From assembly GCA_038230975.1 (NCBI GenBank), contig JBBRMF010000136.1:1-13633 (forward strand): 13,633 nucleotides of DNA. The letters run 5' to 3'. Below are positions 1 to 7,663 of the stretch, in pieces (the first letter of the stretch is position 1; each line of letters opens with the position of its first letter). The translations under genes were made by a program, and so were the position numbers. The notes below the pieces were generated by a model. It saw nothing but the letters and a program-made list of their open reading frames with translations, was not told the origin of the DNA and did no database searches. Origin of the DNA: JANXVV01 sp038230975. GTDB lineage: Bacteria; Planctomycetota; Phycisphaerae; Tepidisphaerales; Tepidisphaeraceae.

Positions 1-2806
1 CGCGCCATTTTCCCTGCTCGCTTGAGATTTTAAGATCGAGTTGCATTGGACCCAGCGGGCGCGGATTGCGGGATGGGCCAAGTTCCAATGAACCGGCGAG
101 TCGACCGCTGAGACCCTCGGTGACTGGGAATATTGAAATCAGTTTGCTGGCGTCGAGCTGTTTCCATTCCAGCTTTGCCTGGGCTTTCATCAGATCGTTG
201 AAATCGTAGCTTGCCGTTCCGGTGATCGTTCCGTCGAGCGTTTTCACATCGATCTTGCTCAATGTGACTGCGCGACCGCTAATATTGCCTTCAGTGCGAA
301 TGACTCCGGCATCGGCTCCGCGCACGGAGGGATACAGATCCAGCTTGAACGGCCCGCGATATTCTCCGGCGCGAATGTCCGCTTCAATCGGGACAACTGT
401 CTGGGCGTAGGTCAGCAATGAAACGCCGGGCAATTCAACGGGCCATGCGGAGGCGCTGGCGGTCAGTTGCATTTTGGAAGGGGTCTTGAGGCGGAAGGTG
501 GATGAACCGTTGATCTGCCCGCCGGTTTTTTTGTGTGCGATGATGTGATCGAGGGTGACCGTGCCGCCGTTGGCGTGGATTTCGCCGGTGATGTCGTCAG
601 CGGTGATTGATCCGGCGGCAAAGTCGGTGATTTTCCACGGGACTTGAGTATCGATCTTCAATTGATCGAAGTGAAACTGAGGCGCTTGAATGGTCCAGGT
701 GCCGGAGAGATTGCCGCGCATTCGTGCCGAGGTGTTCAGGAAATGATCGACTTGGGCCAGTGGAAGATTTTGCAGATCAACCCCCATTACCGCAAGATGG
801 TTTGCGTGGTTGTAATCGGCGCGGATATCCCAGATACCCTCGAGAAGATGCAGCTTTTCAGTGTTGATTTTGACGACATAGTCCAGCGGATTGCCTTTGG
901 CGGGTGAGTTGGCGGTGCCTTTGAGAACCATGGATACGTTTCCGATGCGCCGACCGCGGACGAGGATATCGTGTCCGTCAAGGTCGCCGTCCAGGTCGAG
1001 CCGGAATGGCCATGCGCCGCCGTGCAAATGAATCGAGCTTCGGAACTCACCGCCTTGCATGACGACACCGGCATCGTAGGCGTTGAGCGTGAATGGCGGG
1101 TACCACATGTAGAGCCAAAGCTCCGCCGGTCGACCCTCGGCAAGATACGAGATACTGCCCGTGGCGGAGATTTGGACGCCCGTATCGGTGCGCGCGTAAA
1201 AGTCTTTGATGCGCGCCCAGTTCTGTTTTTGGGGCGCGTTGAGATCCCCGGAAATGTCGAGGGAGAACTGCGTTTTGACCGCAGCCGACTCGGAAAGCCG
1301 CCAATCCGCACCGCCTAAGAGGAACCACCAATCGCCACCCTTGGAGCCATGTGATTCCGGGAAGTGATAGTAGCCTTGACCTTCCAGAGAACCGCGCGGT
1401 CGACCGGGCGCGAGTGTCCCCTGCGGCACGGTGATTTGCGCAAGCGTCAGTGCACTTGGAGTTTGTTCGACTTTGGCGGTCAACCCATCCAGATTTGCGG
1501 TGAAGCTCGCCTGGGTGAGAAGCAGCTTTTCGGCAACGATTTCCCATTGAATCGCCGCCAGGGATTTGCCGGTGCCTTTTATTTTTACAGCAGTGTCCCA
1601 TTTATAGTGGGATGAATTCGCCTGGCTCGTCAGCGTGGCTTCAACCCGCCTTATTCCCGGAAAGTTACTTCGGGCGTGCGCGACCAGCGAACCATTTTGC
1701 GCAAAATCGGCGGGGGCGATCAGGTTATGCCATTCAGAACTCAGGTCGCCGGATTGATCGCTCCAGTCATAATGGCCGGTGACCAGCATATCGCCCGCGG
1801 CGACATTGAGGATGAGATTCTCCAGGCGCACGGCTGATCCTTCGACGACCATCGCGCCGGATTTGATGGCGATCTCCGACGGGGATTTTGGCACCCCCGC
1901 CAGCACGAGCGAACTCGGGCGAATGCTGAGCGCGCCGGCTTTATATTCGACATTGAGCGATCCTTTGGCGGAGGTGGGGCCGCTCTGAAATGGCGTGAGT
2001 TGAAGTTGCCCGTTGACCGCGCCCTGGTTGACGACACCGCGCCATTGACCGTTCAAGGAGGCCGATCGAATGAAATCGTGCGTGCCCGATGATGCATTCA
2101 CCAGCCAGGGTCGCAGCGTAGGCTCAAGATTGTTCAGAGTGAGCGTGACTTCATGCTGCCATTCTCCACCCGGTGCCACCTTGCCAACCAGATGCATCTG
2201 GGGCTGATCCACCAGGCCGACCGACACATCATATCGCCACACCAGCGAGCCCTGTGGAACCCCGATCAGGTTCAGCGGTTGCAGCGTCGCGGTTTGACCC
2301 CCGCGATCAATGATGTTGATCGTGCCATTGCGCACGGCGATCTGTGGGATTTCGGCTTGATCCGCCTTCCTGGCGTCCGCAGTATCCAACGCCTGTTGAC
2401 CCCCTCCGGCACGGCGGAGCAGGTCGAGCACCTGGCTCACATTCCATTGCCCGTTGGAATCCTGTCGCACCATCAACTCCGGCGATTCAAATTCAAGGGA
2501 TTGCAACTTGACGGGTCGGCCGAACAAAATCGCCGGCAGAATCGTGTGCTTCACATTCAGCGATTTGACTCGTAGAAAAGATTCTCCGGCCAGCGGTAGC
2601 GAAAGCGTGACGCCGTGCAGTGAAGTATCGCCGAACCAACCCGTCCTGAGCGATTCGGCACCAATCTGCAACCCGAGCGCGCGCTGCACTTCGCCGAGTA
2701 CCAGATCGCGCGGCAGATTCGTGGTCAGCACGATCTGCACTGCAATAATCGCGAGCGTGATCAAAATCACGAAGGTAATGAAGGCGCGGAGAATCCAACG
2801 ACGCAT
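1..2806 (-). CDS. AsmA-like envelope protein, 3' end cut by window edge
   Basis: Reading leftward from the ATG at 2806, one frame stays open to the window edge, giving about 935 codons with the C-terminus missing. Residues about 7-29 form a hydrophobic membrane anchor after a basic MRRW start. Residues about 104-130 have the AsmA-type pattern, a 'SLEFESPEL' strand followed by 'NGQWNVSQVLDLL'. The rest is a long series of short alternating beta strands with recurring 'GxV..L..L....A.G' patterns and almost no cysteine, as in AsmA/TamB/YhdP-like proteins. Known members are inner-membrane-anchored periplasmic bridges implicated in lipid transport or outer-membrane homeostasis; that role here is inference. 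No Shine-Dalgarno is visible before the ATG, but the N-terminus fits the family well. It lies downstream of the deacetylase and lipoprotein genes on the same strand. It could instead belong to another beta-rich, DUF-type relative of AsmA. Confidence 0.8.
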   Translation of the reverse strand, partial: MRRWILRAFITFVILITLAIIAVQIVLTTNLPRDLVLGEVQRALGLQIGAESLRTGWFGDTSLHGVTLSLPLAGESFLRVKSLNVKHTILPAILFGRPVKLQSLEFESPELMVRQDSNGQWNVSQVLDLLRRAGGGQQALDTADARKADQAEIPQIAVRNGTINIIDRGGQTATLQPLNLIGVPQGSLVWRYDVSVGLVDQPQMHLVGKVAPGGEWQHEVTLTLNNLEPTLRPWLVNASSGTHDFIRSASLNGQWRGVVNQGAVNGQLQLTPFQSGPTSAKGSLNVEYKAGALSIRPSSLVLAGVPKSPSEIAIKSGAMVVEGSAVRLENLILNVAAGDMLVTGHYDWSDQSGDLSSEWHNLIAPADFAQNGSLVAHARSNFPGIRRVEATLTSQANSSHYKWDTAVKIKGTGKSLAAIQWEIVAEKLLLTQASFTANLDGLTAKVEQTPSALTLAQITVPQGTLAPGRPRGSLEGQGYYHFPESHGSKGGDWWFLLGGADWRLSESAAVKTQFSLDISGDLNAPQKQNWARIKDFYARTDTGVQISATGSISYLAEGRPAELWLYMWYPPFTLNAYDAGVVMQGGEFRSSIHLHGGAWPFRLDLDGDLDGHDILVRGRRIGNVSMVLKGTANSPAKGNPLDYVVKINTEKLHLLEGIWDIRADYNHANHLAVMGVDLQNLPLAQVDHFLNTSARMRGNLSGTWTIQAPQFHFDQLKIDTQVPWKITDFAAGSITADDITGEIHANGGTVTLDHIIAHKKTGGQINGSSTFRLKTPSKMQLTASASAWPVELPGVSLLTYAQTVVPIEADIRAGEYRGPFKLDLYPSVRGADAGVIRTEGNISGRAVTLSKIDVKTLDGTITGTASYDFNDLMKAQAKLEWKQLDASKLISIFPVTEGLSGRLAGSLELGPSRNPRPLGPMQLDLKISSEQGKWR

Positions 2807-2822
2807 GGGTTTACTGTGTCAG

Positions 2823-2850
2823 ATCATACGGGTGTGGGCAAGAGGGAAAA
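2823..2850 (-). promoter_or_regulatory. Candidate promoter for the AsmA-like gene (weak)
   Basis: On the minus strand a TATGAT hexamer (2828 down to 2823) matches the -10 consensus at 5 of 6 positions. About 16 bp upstream, TTTTCC (2850-2845) matches only 3 of 6 of the -35. The implied transcript start would be about 10 nt before the ATG at 2806, a very short leader that fits the lack of a Shine-Dalgarno. Transcription could equally read through from the deacetylase gene. Confidence 0.25.
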
Positions 2851-2945
2851 CGGATGTCGGGCGTGAAGGGTGTAACTGCCATTTGTAGCGGTGCCTGTTA
2901 GAAGGTGTTGAGAACAAGATTTGGGTTTCAACGCACCCGGCCACG

Positions 2946-2972
2946 TTTTCCGAAAAACGATTTCACGGAAAA
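2946..2972. other. Small hairpin between deacetylase and AsmA-like genes
   Basis: TTTTCCG (2946-2952) and CGGAAAA (2966-2972) are perfect inverted repeats with a 13-nt loop, just past the deacetylase stop codon on the minus strand. There is no following T-tract in the direction of transcription, so it is not a convincing intrinsic terminator. The rest of this 176-bp gap shows nothing else I can name apart from the weak promoter candidate. Confidence 0.25.
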
Positions 2973-2982
2973 TGGTGTGGAG

Positions 2983-4551
2983 TCATTTCGTTGCGGGCTT
3001 AAGAGTCCAGGCTTGCAGTCGGGCCACTTCAAGCACTTTCGGTGCTCGGAAATTGGCTTTATGAATGATCCAGTTACCGTACAAAGCCGGGCTATCTTTG
3101 GCGACACGGCGGGCGGTGAGAAGCTCGACGTTGTTGCCCAAAACGACCGTCTCGGGAGTTCGCCGGGTCTCTTCGTATTCGACGTACGCGGCGGCTAGTG
3201 CGGGAAGGAAATCGGCGGGGGCGATGGCGTCGGGCCCGATGAAAACGCGGGCGGGGATGCGGTGTTGTGATCGCAGAAAATCCCGCACGTCAAGGGTTGC
3301 GTCGAGCATCGCCGTCCAGCGAATTGGGGCACGGACGGACGGCTGCGTTGCGGCTAATGGCGGGCTGGCGTCGGGCCCGAGCAAGCCGGGAATCGTCGCG
3401 AAGGAATCAGCCGGAGTTTTTGGGGCATCAATGATTTTCCCGACGGCGAGCGTCAGCAGCGTAAACTGCTCGGCGGGTGAAAAAGTTTTACGGCCGATTG
3501 TCTGATAGTCCAGCCCCTTGAAATCACTGGCCAGAATGCGCTTGGCGAGCGTCATCGCTTCGGCGGCGGTGGCACCTTGGGTACGAACTGGATCCGGATA
3601 CAGATCCGGCAGATCGCGGGCGGTGACGAAACGGACATCGCTTCGGGCTTTTATTGAATCGAGGTATTTTCCAAATCGCTCGTAGGCACCTTCGGTTTGC
3701 TCAGCCGGACGTTGGCGCGGGGGCTTCCATTCCTCGCGCGGCGGATTGGCACCGCGACGAAAATTGACGCCATCCCAGAAATCCTCGTGAACCCATTCGC
3801 AGGGATGATAGAAAATGCTGATCAATCCACCGCCATTACTGGCGAGGCGATCGGCGATTGATGCAAACTGTTTCTGTGCTTTTGGCAGCGCCTCTGGATC
3901 GAACAGCTCCATCCGAGTTTCATTCGGTCCCATTTTATAAACCATGATTGCGCCGGCATACCAGAACGGCTGGCCGTCCAGACCGACATGGCTGCCGGAA
4001 TCGACATAACAGGGGATGCCGGAAGATAAGACGCCGCACTCGGGCAATGCGGCGATGGCCTGCGATGCCCATGAAGAACCAGGTTGGCCGTAGCAGCAGA
4101 GCGTGGGAACGCCGAAGATCCGCCGGACGTCGATCGCGCCCTGTTTTTCGCGGCGGACGAATTCTGCCATGCCATCCAGCAATCCGCAGTCGGCCAGATA
4201 TTCGGTCGGCGTTGGATGAACTGAATGCAGGTTTGAGTGATATCCGATTTCGTGCTTTTTGAGGGCGTCGATCACGTCAATTCGGTCACGTTTTTCCAGG
4301 ACACGGGCTTTTTCACCGACGACTTTGAAGGTGGCGCGGATGCCGCGCTGGGTCAGCATTTCGGCGAGGCGCTTGGCGGCATCGTCATCGGCTGGCAGTA
4401 GAAAGTCTTCGGTATCGAACCAGAGGATGACGTTGACTTCTGGCTGATGCGGCGTGGCTTGGGCGCGCAGGGTTCGCGGAATCGGCAGGAGAGCGACGAA
4501 CGCGGTCAGGAGGATCGATCGCCGGCGAATGACCCATTTCAAGTTGTTCAT
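2983..4551 (-). CDS. Exported polysaccharide deacetylase-like (NodB-fold) protein
   Basis: This is a 522-residue protein. The N-terminus is a signal peptide ending near residue 31 ('TLRAQA'), and the basic RRRS before the hydrophobic core is suggestive of Tat export. The NodB-type fold spans about residues 38-320. Motif 1 is 'WFDTED' (44-49), motif 2 is 'HSNLH' (105-109), which fits the family's H(S/T)xxH metal-binding motif, and a late 'FYHPCEW' (247-253) fits the histidine-bearing C-terminal motif. Family members remove acetyl groups from carbohydrates such as chitin oligomers or peptidoglycan; the substrate here is unknown. Residues about 320-520 are an extra region discussed in the findings. 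The ATG at 4551 is supported by GAGG (complement of 4557-4560) five bases upstream. It lies 51 bp downstream of the lipoprotein gene. The missing classical RxPY motif leaves activity uncertain. Confidence 0.75.
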   Translation of the reverse strand: MNNLKWVIRRRSILLTAFVALLPIPRTLRAQATPHQPEVNVILWFDTEDFLLPADDDAAKRLAEMLTQRGIRATFKVVGEKARVLEKRDRIDVIDALKKHEIGYHSNLHSVHPTPTEYLADCGLLDGMAEFVRREKQGAIDVRRIFGVPTLCCYGQPGSSWASQAIAALPECGVLSSGIPCYVDSGSHVGLDGQPFWYAGAIMVYKMGPNETRMELFDPEALPKAQKQFASIADRLASNGGGLISIFYHPCEWVHEDFWDGVNFRRGANPPREEWKPPRQRPAEQTEGAYERFGKYLDSIKARSDVRFVTARDLPDLYPDPVRTQGATAAEAMTLAKRILASDFKGLDYQTIGRKTFSPAEQFTLLTLAVGKIIDAPKTPADSFATIPGLLGPDASPPLAATQPSVRAPIRWTAMLDATLDVRDFLRSQHRIPARVFIGPDAIAPADFLPALAAAYVEYEETRRTPETVVLGNNVELLTARRVAKDSPALYGNWIIHKANFRAPKVLEVARLQAWTLKPATK

Positions 4552-4602
4552 GAGAACCTCGAAGTGATTGTCTCTCTTTCAACGCAATCCCCAGGGCGGG
4601 AT

Positions 4603-5241
4603 TTACTTTTCCGTTGTCGGGACATTGCCGATGGTGCGCGGACCGGCGCCGAAGAACCAGGAATCATCGCGGATGGTGCGGCCAATGAACGGTCCGGAAC
4701 TGGTGACCACTTCACCGGTGTCGGCCCAATACGCCACGTAGGCGACGGCGGCAAACCCGCGCTGTTTTGTGTTTTTGAGGATCGCCAGTTCAGGTGTGAG
4801 GAACGGCACGGCCGTAGCGACCGAGCTGCTGCCGGAGTTGATTCCGGGGATGGGGATGGAGGGCAAACCGAGCAGGAATTCCGTGCGGTTGATTCCGACG
4901 CCACCGCTGCGGACTTCGATGACGATTTGGGCATCCTTGCGGTCGGGCACCAGTCGTACGCCGCCGAGGAGCAGTTTCGATCGCATTTCACCGATGACAA
5001 AGGCTTGTTCCGGAGCATTGAAGTAGGAAGAATCCACCCACACTTTGCGATCGCGGAGGGTATCAGTGGAAAGCTGCGCCACGGCTCGGGCGGCCGCGGT
5101 GGAGAGCAGGAATTGTTCATCGGCGGTGCGCGGGGGATCGGTGATGCGGATGGTTGCGCAACCGGTGGAAAGAATCATGCATGCCGCGCCTAGTGCGAAG
5201 TAGGCAATGCGCGGAGTCAGCATACGAAACCAGACGTTCAT
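4603..5241 (-). CDS. Small planctomycete-type lipoprotein of unknown function
   Basis: This is a 212-residue protein with a short hydrophobic signal (about residues 11-24) and a lipobox 'LSTGC', so Cys28 would be lipidated after signal peptidase II cleavage. Straight after the cysteine comes 'IRITDPPRTADEQFLLS', then a small mixed alpha/beta domain and a glycine- and serine-rich stretch. I associate this opening with an uncharacterised planctomycete lipoprotein family (possibly the one called DUF6655, not certain). No function can be given. The frame stays open to an upstream ATG at 5385, but that 48-residue extension is polar, would bury the signal peptide and covers the divergent promoter, so I chose 5241. 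An ATG at 5223 is also possible. Neither has a clear Shine-Dalgarno. It is the first gene of the leftward group. Confidence 0.7.
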   Translation of the reverse strand: MNVWFRMLTPRIAYFALGAACMILSTGCATIRITDPPRTADEQFLLSTAAARAVAQLSTDTLRDRKVWVDSSYFNAPEQAFVIGEMRSKLLLGGVRLVPDRKDAQIVIEVRSGGVGINRTEFLLGLPSIPIPGINSGSSSVATAVPFLTPELAILKNTKQRGFAAVAYVAYWADTGEVVTSSGPFIGRTIRDDSWFFGAGPRTIGNVPTTEK

Positions 5242-5378
5242 GGAGGCACGGTATTCGGCGGAAGCGTTCGTGGCAATGGAGGGAATTATTGGCGCAGACT
5301 TCGGTAATGCGCGCAGGCGGATGTCGTTCTTGGAAACAACTCCGCCATTTCCGGACGTGGGCCGTGGCAGATCTTTCC

Positions 5379-5407
5379 TTGACACTCCATTTTGTCCCCG
5401 CTACAAA
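5379..5407 (+). promoter_or_regulatory. Strong sigma70-type promoter for the nuo operon
   Basis: TTGACA (5379-5384) is a perfect -35 hexamer. It is followed by exactly 17 bp and TACAAA (5402-5407), a 4 of 6 match to the -10. The implied start is near 5414, giving a leader of about 70 nt before the nuoH ATG at 5486. It lies in the 244-bp divergent region between the lipoprotein gene and nuoH. I see no clear operator, and no equally good promoter facing left. Confidence 0.6.
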
Positions 5408-5485
5408 CTCTCCGCGCACCGTTGTAAATCGTCGCCCGAAGGACTAAAACGGCGAAGGCTTGTACTATTTTTCACAGTGTTCCGA

Positions 5486-6871
5486 ATGGCCCACTCGATT
5501 TTGATCTCAAATCTCGCTGCCGCCTGGTCTTTCCCGCTTGCGGTAGGGGAGCGGCAGCAGACGTTGTTCGAGACGTTCATGGGCCGCAAACCGGAAACGT
5601 GGGAACTCGCGGCGCAGATGTTTGTGACGGCGGCGATCTTTCTGGGCGTTGTTTCGGTCGTCGCGATGTTCTGCATCTGGTGGGAACGAAAAGTCGCCGG
5701 GCATATTCAGTGTCGACCCGGTCCCAATCGCGTCGGGCCGATCGGTTTGCTGCAATCATTGGCGGATGGTTTGAAGTTGATGGTCAAGGAAGATCTGGTT
5801 CCGCCATTCGGAGATAAGTTACTCTTTAGATTGGCTCCTTATCTGGCATTCGCCCCGGCATTTGCGGCGTTCTTGGCGCTTCCGTTCGGGCCTAATCTCG
5901 TGGCGGCTCCGGGATTGAATGTGGGTGTGTTCTGGATTCTGGCAATCCTGAGCGTCGAAGTGATGGGCGTGATCCTCGCGGGCTGGTCGTCCAACAATAA
6001 ATGGTCGGTCTACGGTGCGATGCGAGAAGCCTGTCAGATGGTGAGCTATGAAATTCCGCTGGGCATCTCGATCATTGTCGGAGTCATGACGGCCGGCACG
6101 CTGAACATGGTGGAACTTGGACATCTCCAAGGTGGTGGGATCCACACTTGGCTTATCTACCGAAATCCATTTACATTCCTGGCGTTCTTTATCTACTTCG
6201 TTTCAAGTCTGGCCTCGAACAAGCGAGCCCCGTTTGATTTGCCGGAATCGGAATCGGAACTCGTCGCCGGTTTTCATACGGAATATAGCGGCTTGCGATG
6301 GTCGTTCTTTTTCTTTGCGGAATACGGTGCCATGTTCATGGTCGCCGGAATTCAATCGAGCCTGTTTCTGGGGGGATGGCAGGATCCGTTCGGAATTCTG
6401 GGTTACCTCTATCATCAAGCCACGCAGAATCCGGAAAACGTCAACGGCAACTTGCTGTTGATCGTGAATGTAGTCGGTGCGGGAATCTTCTCGGTGAAAT
6501 GTCTTGGATTGATTTTCGTGCAAATGTGGATTCGCTGGACGCTGCCTCGGCCGCGCATCGATCAAGTGCTGTATGCCTGTATTAAAGTGCTTCTGCCGAT
6601 GGCGTGCGTGATGCTTCTCGGTGCCGCCCTGTGGCAACTGCTCGTGCCGGAACGCAACGGCGTGCCGTGGTGGGGCAACTATCAACCTTTCAGCCTTGCC
6701 ACCTGGCACGGTGTGATGGCGTCCTTGATCACGCAGATCGTTCTGACGTTGGTTGGCCTGAGCGCATTTGCGGCGACGACCCTCTGGGTGGTATATGCGT
6801 TTGCCACGGGTCGAAATCTGAAACAGCGTTTGACCGACCCGGCGATGATCGTTGAAGAAGTAGTGGCTTGA
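5486..6871 (+). CDS. nuoH: NADH-quinone oxidoreductase subunit H (complex I)
   Basis: NuoH (ND1 family) is the membrane subunit that forms the quinone entry chamber and couples it to the proton-pumping arm. From the ATG at 5486 the protein has 461 residues. The family signatures are all present: 'WERKVAGHIQCRPGPNRVGP' (about 66-85), the E-channel loop 'NNKWSVYGAMREACQMVSYE' (170-189), and 'RAPFDLPESESELVAGFHTE' (247-266). It is longer than the E. coli protein (about 325), mostly through a roughly 100-residue hydrophobic C-terminus from about 360 on that looks like extra membrane segments. The frame extends upstream to 5207, but that part overlaps the divergent lipoprotein gene and the promoter and has no NuoH-like sequence. 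No good Shine-Dalgarno precedes the ATG; a GTG at 5477 is an alternative. First gene of the operon. Confidence 0.95.
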   Translation: MAHSILISNLAAAWSFPLAVGERQQTLFETFMGRKPETWELAAQMFVTAAIFLGVVSVVAMFCIWWERKVAGHIQCRPGPNRVGPIGLLQSLADGLKLMVKEDLVPPFGDKLLFRLAPYLAFAPAFAAFLALPFGPNLVAAPGLNVGVFWILAILSVEVMGVILAGWSSNNKWSVYGAMREACQMVSYEIPLGISIIVGVMTAGTLNMVELGHLQGGGIHTWLIYRNPFTFLAFFIYFVSSLASNKRAPFDLPESESELVAGFHTEYSGLRWSFFFFAEYGAMFMVAGIQSSLFLGGWQDPFGILGYLYHQATQNPENVNGNLLLIVNVVGAGIFSVKCLGLIFVQMWIRWTLPRPRIDQVLYACIKVLLPMACVMLLGAALWQLLVPERNGVPWWGNYQPFSLATWHGVMASLITQIVLTLVGLSAFAATTLWVVYAFATGRNLKQRLTDPAMIVEEVVA

Positions 6872-6906
6872 AAGTTGTGCGGTTCGTCTTGAGCTTGCGA
6901 AAAAAT

Positions 6907-6971
6907 GGTGGCATGGGCGTCTCGCCCGTGCTTTCTCAGGAAGAAAACGCGGGCGAGACGCCCACGCCACC
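6907..6971. repeat. 65-bp long palindrome in the nuoH-nuoJ gap
   Basis: Two 24-nt arms (6907-6930 and 6948-6971) pair over their whole length, with 22 Watson-Crick pairs, one G-T wobble and one mismatch, around a 17-nt loop (6931-6947). Each arm also contains a smaller palindrome with the core GGGCG TCT CGCCC. A-runs lie on both sides. On the plus strand no T-tract follows, so it is not a standard terminator for nuoH. It resembles a REP-type or MITE-like intergenic element; membership of a genome-wide family is inference. Confidence 0.7.
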
Positions 6972-6988
6972 TAAAAATGCTCAAGTTT

Positions 6989-7038
6989 ATTGCGGACTGA
7001 ATTGTGTTAAGACAAAATAACGGTCCGCAATGCGGACC
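6989..7038 (+). promoter_or_regulatory. Overlapping alternative hairpins at the nuoJ start
   Basis: ATTGCGGAC (6989-6997) is a perfect 9-bp inverted repeat of GTCCGCAAT (7023-7031). The second segment also pairs with what follows: GGTCCGC (7022-7028) and GCGGACC (7032-7038) form a perfect 7-bp stem with loop AAT. The two structures cannot form together. The ATG at 7030 lies in the small hairpin and the preferred nuoJ ATG at 7045 is six bases after it. It may be a control element or simply part of an intergenic palindromic repeat. Confidence 0.45.
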
Positions 7039-7044
7039 CAACTC

Positions 7045-7635
7045 ATGATTATTCTCGCTCAAACCTCGACTGAAGTGACAACGGCAGTGCTGTTCTACCT
7101 GTTTGCCGCCATGTCGGCAGGGGCGGCGGTGGCGATGGTGCTCTCCAGAAACATCGTCCGTACGGCTGTGGCATTGCTTTTCACACTTTTGGGTGTGGGC
7201 GGGCTGTACTTCCTGCTCGATGCCGAGTTTCTGGCGGCGGTGCAGTTGGTCGTTTACGCCGGTGGAACGCTGATCCTGATTATTTTCGGGGTGATGCTCA
7301 CCAGCAAATCACCGTTCAGTAAGTTTGAGCCCAAGCTGGTGGAAGTGATCGTCGCGGTGTCGGTTGCGTCTGTATTGCTGGTTGCGCTTCTGATGGCGAT
7401 CAACAATTCGATGTCAACCTTCGGCACGGATACGCAACCGGCCGGTACTCGTTATCCGGTGGATCTGCTGGGACAGGCGTTGCTGGGTGATTACCTGGTG
7501 CCGTTTGAATTATCGAGCGTGCTGTTGTTGGTCGTGATGATCGGAGCTGCTTACCTGGCCAAAGGTCGCAAGCATGAAGTTGAGGCGGCACCGACTCCTT
7601 CAGAATTATCGCGCCGGGCGAAAACGTGGTCATGA
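7045..7635 (+). CDS. nuoJ: NADH-quinone oxidoreductase subunit J (complex I)
   Basis: NuoJ (ND6 family) is a small membrane subunit between NuoH and the antiporter-like subunits; its third membrane helix is part of the coupling path in known structures. This protein has 196 residues and about five hydrophobic segments. The family core is clear: 'GGLYFLLDAEFLAAVQLVVY' followed by 'AGGTLILIIFGVML' corresponds to the conserved helix-3 region. The C-terminal tail (about 30 residues) is polar. I chose the ATG at 7045 (MIILAQTS) because the in-frame ATG at 7030 sits inside a perfect palindrome that looks like repeat sequence; 7030 would add MRTQL. Neither start has a Shine-Dalgarno. nuoI, expected just upstream, is absent. 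nuoK starts 24 bp downstream. Confidence 0.92.
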   Translation: MIILAQTSTEVTTAVLFYLFAAMSAGAAVAMVLSRNIVRTAVALLFTLLGVGGLYFLLDAEFLAAVQLVVYAGGTLILIIFGVMLTSKSPFSKFEPKLVEVIVAVSVASVLLVALLMAINNSMSTFGTDTQPAGTRYPVDLLGQALLGDYLVPFELSSVLLLVVMIGAAYLAKGRKHEVEAAPTPSELSRRAKTWS

Positions 7636-7645
7636 AGGTGACAAG

Positions 7646-7663
7646 ATGAGTGTGGAACAATGA
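7646..7663 (+). other. Five-codon mini-ORF overlapping the nuoK start
   Basis: Between nuoJ and nuoK an ATG at 7646 opens a tiny frame (MSVEQ then TGA at 7661-7663). Its stop overlaps the nuoK ATG as ATGA. Unlike most genes here it has a fair Shine-Dalgarno, GAAGGTG at 7634-7640, five bases upstream. This would place ribosomes at the nuoK start by termination-reinitiation. It is not in frame with nuoK. It may also be chance. Confidence 0.3.

Noticed and set aside
787..1601. Minus-strand open frames of about 175-185 codons inside the AsmA-like gene
   Set aside because: They are in other frames of a long unbroken coding frame with a coherent AsmA-like translation, and are Arg/Ser/Cys-rich.
4447..5193. 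Plus-strand 248-codon open frame opposite the deacetylase and lipoprotein genes
   Set aside because: Arginine- and glycine-rich, no family likeness, antisense to two well-supported genes.
5239..5270. Leftward promoter for the lipoprotein gene (TTGCCA, 17 bp, TACCGT)
   Set aside because: The -10 matches only 3 of 6 and lies too close to the start codon.
5242..5385. In-frame upstream extension of the lipoprotein gene
   Set aside because: It would put 48 polar residues before a clear signal peptide and lipobox.
5207..5485. In-frame upstream extension of nuoH
   Set aside because: It overlaps the divergent lipoprotein gene and the promoter, and its residues are polar and unlike NuoH.
6203..6970. 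Minus-strand 255-codon open frame opposite nuoH
   Set aside because: Low-complexity composition typical of an antisense shadow of a membrane protein gene; nuoH is certain.
6907..6977. Intrinsic terminator after nuoH
   Set aside because: No T-tract follows the hairpin on the plus strand. On the minus strand a T-tract does follow, but no minus-strand gene ends there.
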